Of a stretch of 64,000 nt of DNA, positions 59,257-64,000 are shown in pieces. The position numbers and the translations under genes were made by a program. Numbering within the stretch: the first letter of the stretch is position 1; each line of letters begins with the position of its first letter. This DNA comes from Acanthosepion lycidas (Eukaryota; Mollusca; Cephalopoda; Sepiida; Sepiidae). The DNA lies in the NCBI GenBank assembly GCA_963932145.1, contig OZ010616.1, positions 49,788,306 through 49,852,305 on the forward strand. Reading direction: 5' to 3'. The notes under the pieces were generated by a model. It was not told the DNA's origin. It saw only the letters and a program-made list of their open reading frames with translations, and searched no databases.

Positions 59257-59640
59257 CTCTACTACTAGAATGATAAACCCAACCCAACCTGACATCAGAA
59301 GAATAAGCAAAAGAATCCTAGTAGTGATTACTAAACAAATTAAAGACTACCTTGAATTAACACTCTGGATTAATATCAAAAGAGTCATCAAATGGTTTAA
59401 CAGTATCAACAACAAGCCTGATTGCATCCTAATACAGTTCGATATTGTGGATTATTACTAGTCAATATCATGAGATCTATTTACGACTGCTTTAGAGATT
59501 GCTACTATATATTCAGACCTAACAGAAGAAGAAATGAACTTAATTCTTAATGCAAAAAAATCTGTCCTCATTCATAATGGGGACCAATAGATTAAAAACA
59601 CCGAAGACCATGTTTTGTTAAATATTAAATTTAAAAACAC
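59257..59640 (+). mobile_element. Penelope-like copy P3, upstream RT half, opposite orientation
   Basis: Plus: STTRMINPTQPDIRRISKRI, KQIKDYLELTLWINIKRVIK, WFNSINNKPDCILIQFDIVD with YY (59271-59460), then worn pieces with TEEEMNLILNAKKSVLIHNG (59525-59580). FDIVDYY corresponds to the first RT palm motif of the same element type as 58390-59256, but it lies on the other strand. The switch is at about 59257. Confidence 0.65.
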
Positions 59641-59779
59641 ATAGGAAAAAAACAATATAAAATAAAAGTTAATATGAATTTTGTTAAATTTACATATAAC
59701 AAAAAACAACTTATTCAGAAATTTGATAGACAGAACTTTTTCACAATATTTAATAAAACATACACTTTATTTAATATGA
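59641..59779. other. AT-rich spacer
   Basis: Nothing recognised. Confidence 0.4.
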
Positions 59780-60125
59780 TGGACTCTTGCATCAATTTTG
59801 ACATGAGGATCTGACAACCTCATTTAGTTTTTATGTTTGTGTCACATGTGACATTTCAGTCCCACTTGTGACCTGTGTTCAAGTCCACATATTGTGCAAC
59901 AATGAGGATCTTGGAACATAGTAATAGGAATGTTTGATAATGCTTTTCACCATTGTCTTTCATCTCTTAGCCAGTCAATACAGCTGATTTCAAAATTTCT
60001 GATACCACTCTAGCACAAATATCTCCAGTTATTTATATCCTGGGCAAGTCCTTGGAAGTTAGCATAAGGCACATTAACAGCTGAGAAGTCACTCTTTAGC
60101 TTGTCTTTATACCTAAGTCATTTTT
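59780..60125 (-). mobile_element. LINE C-terminal fragment with zinc finger (RTE-like)
   Basis: On minus: YKDKLKSDFSAVNVPYANFQ and GLAQDINNWRYLC (60115-60015), later QDPHCCTICGLEHRSQVGLK with CHM.HKH (about 59915-59845). This is the RYKDxLK...W.xLA.DR..WR segment and terminal C2H2 finger of an RTE-like LINE. A stop lies within it and the RT is absent. Confidence 0.6.
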
Positions 60126-60178
60126 GCTTAAATACTTTTTTATTTCAATATTTTATAATATATATATATACATAAACA

Positions 60179-60182
<4 letters not shown>

Positions 60183-60228
<46 letters not shown>
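60183..60228. repeat. (TG)n-(AG)n microsatellite
   Basis: About 16 TG units followed by 6-7 AG units, 220 bases upstream of the secreted-protein start exon. Confidence 0.95.
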
Positions 60229-60447
60229 CATGTGTAATTGTATATTTGATATTTGTCATTATTATAAAAGCTAATCACAATTATGACATTCTAAATACAA
60301 AAAGTAAATAAGCATTTTTTTTCCAGGGGAAGTCATATTAACTTTTTAAATTAACTTTTTAAATCATGACTAGTGACAGTAAGAAAGGCACAAATATCTC
60401 AAACGTAAACTCAAATATACAAACGGATGTTTTTCTCCATTTTACAG

Positions 60448-60503
60448 AACAAGTGTATTTATGGCGCTCTTTTTTCTGTTTATCTTATGCCTGACCATAA
60501 CAG
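60448..60503 (+). CDS. Secreted Lys/Glu-rich protein, exon with start codon and signal peptide
   Basis: ATG at 60461 opens MALFFLFILCLTIT plus a split Gly codon, then a strong donor (CAG/GTAAGT). This is a good hydrophobic signal-peptide core, though it lacks a basic n-region. An acceptor-like ATTTTACAG ends at 60447, so this may be the second exon with an untranslated exon upstream; otherwise transcription starts somewhat further 5'. The exon ends in phase 1, which agrees with the acceptor at 63395. Confidence depends on the matched phase, the donor and the signal peptide, not on a known homologue. Confidence 0.65.
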
Positions 60504-60744
60504 GTAAGTAAAAGATTTTCTTACATAATTTATATAAGTTGATCTCATTGAAGATAAATATTAAAAATTAAAACATCTTAATATAGAATGAAATTAATTT
60601 TAAACAGAGACTTTCTTCGTGGACCGGACATGATGCGCAGAGCCTATGCGCAGAAAAGGACTTTTTTATTTTGTGTTCTGCCTTCTTGGCATTCACATCT
60701 GGCTGACATGCAAAATGAATCAGAACAAGATTGCAGTGGAGTAT

Positions 60745-60748
<4 letters not shown>

Positions 60749-60828
<80 letters not shown>
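60749..60828. repeat. (TA)n-(TG)n microsatellite
   Basis: About 16 TA units then 24 TG units, ending against a Penelope-like tail at 60830. Confidence 0.95.
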
Positions 60829-60829
<1 letters not shown>

Positions 60830-60830
<1 letters not shown>

Positions 60831-61480
60831 GACAGCAATCCCACTTTTATACATGTTTCATTAAAAATGACTGACAAGGTACTACAGTTAAATTTTTTGT
60901 TGTGAGGAGTACAATCTTTTAGATCTTCTACCTTGAAAAATCTCTGAGGTTTGGATAGAATTTTATTAATTTATCAGTTTCAAATTGAGATAATGACTGG
61001 TGTAAGATTTCAATTTCAGTCTTCTTTGTGAGGAGGTCAAATTTAGGCTGGAGATGGCAACTTGGTCCTAGATTTAGAAATTCTGGTCATCTGTTAGTCT
61101 ATGACTGGATAGGTTTATATAATTATCACTGTTGTTGGGAAGAAGAATATTTTCTTGGTATGAGCTGCAAAGCTTTTTCATAATTATTTGTCTGTTGAAG
61201 TTCATCGTTATTAATACTGATGATTGATATGTTAATGTGCTTCATTATATTCAGGTTCAATGAAGGTATTTTTTAGTATCGCATTAGATTTCATTTTTAG
61301 CTGTTGTCATGTGTCATAAGAAAAGGTCTTTTCTGAATGTTGTAGTGTTACTTTCCAGGTTGGCTGCCAGGTTTTGTAACTTAATAATTGTGTATTTCCA
61401 CAGAAATTTCTCTTTTATAGAAAATTGAAATCCTACATCAGTCATTATCCTAACTGGAAACTGATAAATTGATCATAGTG
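60830..61480 (-). mobile_element. Penelope-like copy P4, N-terminal piece joined to tail
   Basis: On minus: a worn N-terminal region (LWKYTIIKLQNLAANLESNT near 61410-61350; INLSSHRLTDDQNF near 61110; HLQPKFDLLTKKTEIEILHQ near 61050-60990; DKLIKFYPNLRDF) typical of the segment before RT in Penelope-like elements. It passes at about 60890 straight into the 3' tail ('gtaccttgtcagtcattttt', 'atgaaacatgtataaa', 'gctgtcc'). RT and endonuclease are deleted. Confidence 0.6.
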
Positions 61481-62092
61481 TTTTTATTCTGGGGAAATAA
61501 GACTAAAATGCTTTTTTTTTAAAACAAGCAATTTCCAGTGTAATTTACTATTTAATAATTATATTAAGTCAGCATTTACATGCTTGTTGATAATGATTTA
61601 ATTTTTGTTTAGGTGTTTATTACAAAAACTAAAAAGTTACATCCATATTGAAAGAGTAAGAGAAAGAAGGATTATCAATCATTGCATAAAATGATACATG
61701 TGAAAAATGATGTCCTTCATGTGTAATATGTGTGTAGATATATATCCGTTCAGCACAACAGTAGATGTTCTCCAAAAATATATGTAATAATGACCATACT
61801 CAAACATGAGTTGGTAACTGCTATATGCGTTTTCTTTCTCTCTGATGTGCAATGATATCTTAGGGGTAGAATCTCTGACTGATGCCAAATCAGTTGGGTT
61901 TCAAGCCTGGCTTCAAGCAATCAGACATCTAGCTAATCTAGCTACACTGAAGAGCTGTGATACAGTGAAATAGTCTGTCTATGGCTGATAATATATATAT
62001 CCTCCTTGTAATTAATAATATATTAATATTCTCCTTATAATTACCCCTACAAGTCACAAATCAGTGATATATATATATATATATATATATAT

Positions 62093-62240
62093 TTGGGCAG
62101 CAAATTTATACATGTTTTGTTGAAGACAAGGGAAAAGTGTTTTCTTTTCTGGATACAAAGTGTGTAAAATCTGTCCAAATTTTCTGTATATCTGAGTACT
62201 TTCACATATTCTTTTAGCCATTACCAAAGACATTTTTTTT
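62093..62240 (-). mobile_element. Penelope-like 3' tail copy P5
   Basis: On minus: 'taatggctaaaagaatatg', 'gtactcagatatacagaaaa', 'tttggacagattttacac', ending 'gtataaatttgctgccc' at the (TA)n array 62069-62092. Confidence 0.75.
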
Positions 62241-62275
62241 TTCATTTTTTATTTTTAACTGAATGTTTGGGTTTT

Positions 62276-62325
<50 letters not shown>

Positions 62326-62335
62326 TGTACACAGA

Positions 62336-62377
<42 letters not shown>

Positions 62378-63109
62378 ATAAAAATATTTTCAGACAAAAT
62401 AATTTACATCTATTTTCTAGGTATCAGTAGTAAGCCAAACTTTAAATTTAAAGTGGTGTTTGACTGATTTCAGAGTAATCTCCCTTATTTATTTGCAATT
62501 CTATAAATAAAAAGTCATCGACTATAAAGCTAAGCAATTAGTTTCAGTCAACTTTAAATGTACATTTCCCATGTTTAAATTGTTATTTTATTGTTAAAAC
62601 ATATTAAATTAATGCTGTATATGTTTTACACTTATATTCTTGTACTTTATATTCTTTTTAACCAAAATACATGTAACCTGCAATCTTGCTGCAAATGTTA
62701 TTTTATGAAAAAGAGTATTTTTAGTTAAAAATAGACTTGTTTATTTTTTGAAATAAATCATTTATTATCTCTTTTCACTGACAATGGCATGAAAATTTAT
62801 TATTTAAAATATATGCATATTTTTAAGAATAAATAAATGTTCTTATCATTGTCAGTGAAAACAAATAATGGATGATGTAATTATAAATCTATATCCATAT
62901 CATACTGTGTATATTTGTATAAATATATGAAAACATATCAATGTATATGTGTCAGGATAAATTTGTGTGTTCATTGCAAGATATGTGCCTGTATATTTGT
63001 ATTAAATCATATATAATGACTAACTATCTACCTGTAACATTTTGTCGGTATTAATAAATTACATTACATTTAGAAAAATTATGAATCTGTGTTATTCATA
63101 TTTACTTTT

Positions 63110-63300
63110 ATCCTTTCTACATGTAGATAATGTTATGAAGATGATGGCAATAAACATGAAATATTAACAAAATCAAAGAGACTTGATTGTTAATCAAATA
63201 TTAATTAGCTACAAGGATGTTTTTCATAGTTGCTTTCATCCTTTCTTATATTAACCACATCAAGGAGACTTGATTGTTAATCAAATATTGATTAAGCAAG
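63110..63300 (-). repeat. Inverted 1.5-unit block of the 129-bp minisatellite
   Basis: On the minus strand it carries the unit of 49472-50400: 'catgtttattgccatcatct' region, 'gatgaaagcaactatgaaaa', 'catccttgtagcta', and 'caagtctccttgat' twice. It is more diverged than the array copies. It ends about 95 bases before the secreted-protein exon acceptor. Confidence 0.85.
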
Positions 63301-63394
63301 TCAATATTTCTTTGTTAATCAATTATTTTCAAGAATTTCTTCAGTGTTTATTTATTAGAAAATTTCAAATCATCTTTTCAATTTATTTTTCAAG

Positions 63395-64000
63395 GACAAA
63401 TAAATGTTCAAGGACATGAAAGTACAGGGCCTGGATTACAATCTGCTTTGACACAATTTATACATGATGACCCTCATGAAATCTATGAGTCTGAGAAAAG
63501 TGAAGATCACCCATTGAAGTCTGGAGAAGGTAAAGATGTAGACCCCAAAAAAGGTGAAAATGTCAAATCTTTTGAAGAAGAACAAGAAGCTGAAAATTTA
63601 AAACCAAAAAATAAAGTAACAACGAAAGCAGTCCTACAATTAAAACAGGATATGAAAGTAGACAAGGTTGGAAAATCTAAGATGGATACAAATGCTGAAC
63701 CAAAACTGAGCTTAGATACATTGACGAAATCAAAGAAAATTTACAGCTCAAACGTAAACAGAGATTCAGAAAAAGACAAAACAGAAACTAAAGGACATAA
63801 GAAAGAAAATCACTTACAAGAAGGTCAGTTCAAGCAGATTTCATTTCACAAACAAGATGCCCATCATGGGTTAAACAAAATTAAAAGACTTGGTTCAGTT
63901 AAGTTGCATGCAAATCTCAAATCCACGAATTCTTTTGAACACAACAAAAACCATAAAGTTATGCCTTCTGGTCAAAGAGCAGATATTCATCATCTTATGA
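63395..64000 (+). CDS. Secreted Lys/Glu-rich protein, long exon (continues off the right edge)
   Basis: After acceptor TTTTTCAAG the frame stays open for 201 codons to the window end. Spliced to 60503 it reads ...TITGQINVQGHESTG. The visible part is very rich in Lys, Glu, Asp, Ser and His, with no Cys or Trp: acidic near the start (SFEEEQEAENLKPKNK), basic later (NKIKRLGSVKLHAN). It looks disordered. It could be an ER-luminal or extracellular protein whose folded domain lies beyond the window, a matrix protein or a peptide precursor. I recognise no domain and give no name. The open length and composition contrast strongly with the AT-rich intron, supporting a real exon. Confidence 0.8.

Larger units (their letters stand above)
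60504..63394 (+). other. Intron of the secreted-protein gene
   Basis: A ~2.9-kb intron filled with Penelope-like tails, TA/TG arrays (60749-60828, 62069-62092, 62278-62320, 62338-62374) and an inverted piece of the 129-bp minisatellite. The rest (61500-62050 and 62380-63100) is AT-rich without recognised features. Confidence 0.6.

Overview
This is an AT-rich, intron-rich eukaryotic window dominated by transposable-element debris and dinucleotide microsatellites. The mix points to a lophotrochozoan, most likely a cephalopod (octopus-like) mollusc: several families of tRNA-like SINE debris, many decayed Penelope-like and jockey/RTE-like LINE copies, long (TA)n arrays and very long introns. That assignment is inference from repeat style; no species-diagnostic sequence was compared.

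Two host protein-coding genes can be supported. On the minus strand, three short exons (18186-18148, 11977-11892, 253-173) splice in matching phases and encode the N-terminus of LAMTOR1 (p18), the lipidated anchor of the lysosomal Ragulator complex. The gene runs off the left edge, and its visible introns are about 6.2 and 11.6 kb. On the plus strand at the right edge, a signal-peptide exon (ATG at 60461) and a long open exon (63395 to the window end) join in phase. They encode a secreted or ER-luminal Lys/Glu-rich protein that I do not recognise.

Region by region: 1-18.2 kb is LAMTOR1 with intronic jockey-like LINE fragments, both antisense to the gene. 18.2-32 kb is intergenic, with foldback repeats, a hAT relic, (TA)n arrays, minisatellites and a ~1.9 kb LINE relic. 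32-42 kb has a mariner derivative with long terminal inverted repeats, further LINE pieces, a relic of a multicopy conserved gene, a mariner transposase relic and a MADE1-like mariner MITE. 44.4-48.35 kb is a broken Ty3/gypsy fossil carrying a dimeric SINE insertion. 48.6-52.2 kb has AT-rich arrays, a 129-bp minisatellite and foldbacks. 51.9-62.3 kb is a dense nest of Penelope-like pieces (RT and GIY-YIG), RTE-like LINE pieces, a ~1-kb palindrome with a tRNA-like core, and many microsatellites. 60.4-64 kb is the start of the unknown secreted-protein gene.

The most interesting patterns are these. Two unrelated repeat families (a ~110-bp repeat here called R1, and the 3' tails of Penelope-like elements) end directly against TA/CA/TG microsatellites in every copy seen. 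The large palindrome at 56.0-57.1 kb is built from a LINE piece, a microsatellite, R1 and a tRNA-like core. One Penelope-like copy has its two halves in opposite orientation. The 129-bp minisatellite reappears inverted just upstream of the second exon of the secreted-protein gene. I saw no convincing complete new system. The window is mostly ordinary host intron and intergenic DNA with unusually well-layered repeats.
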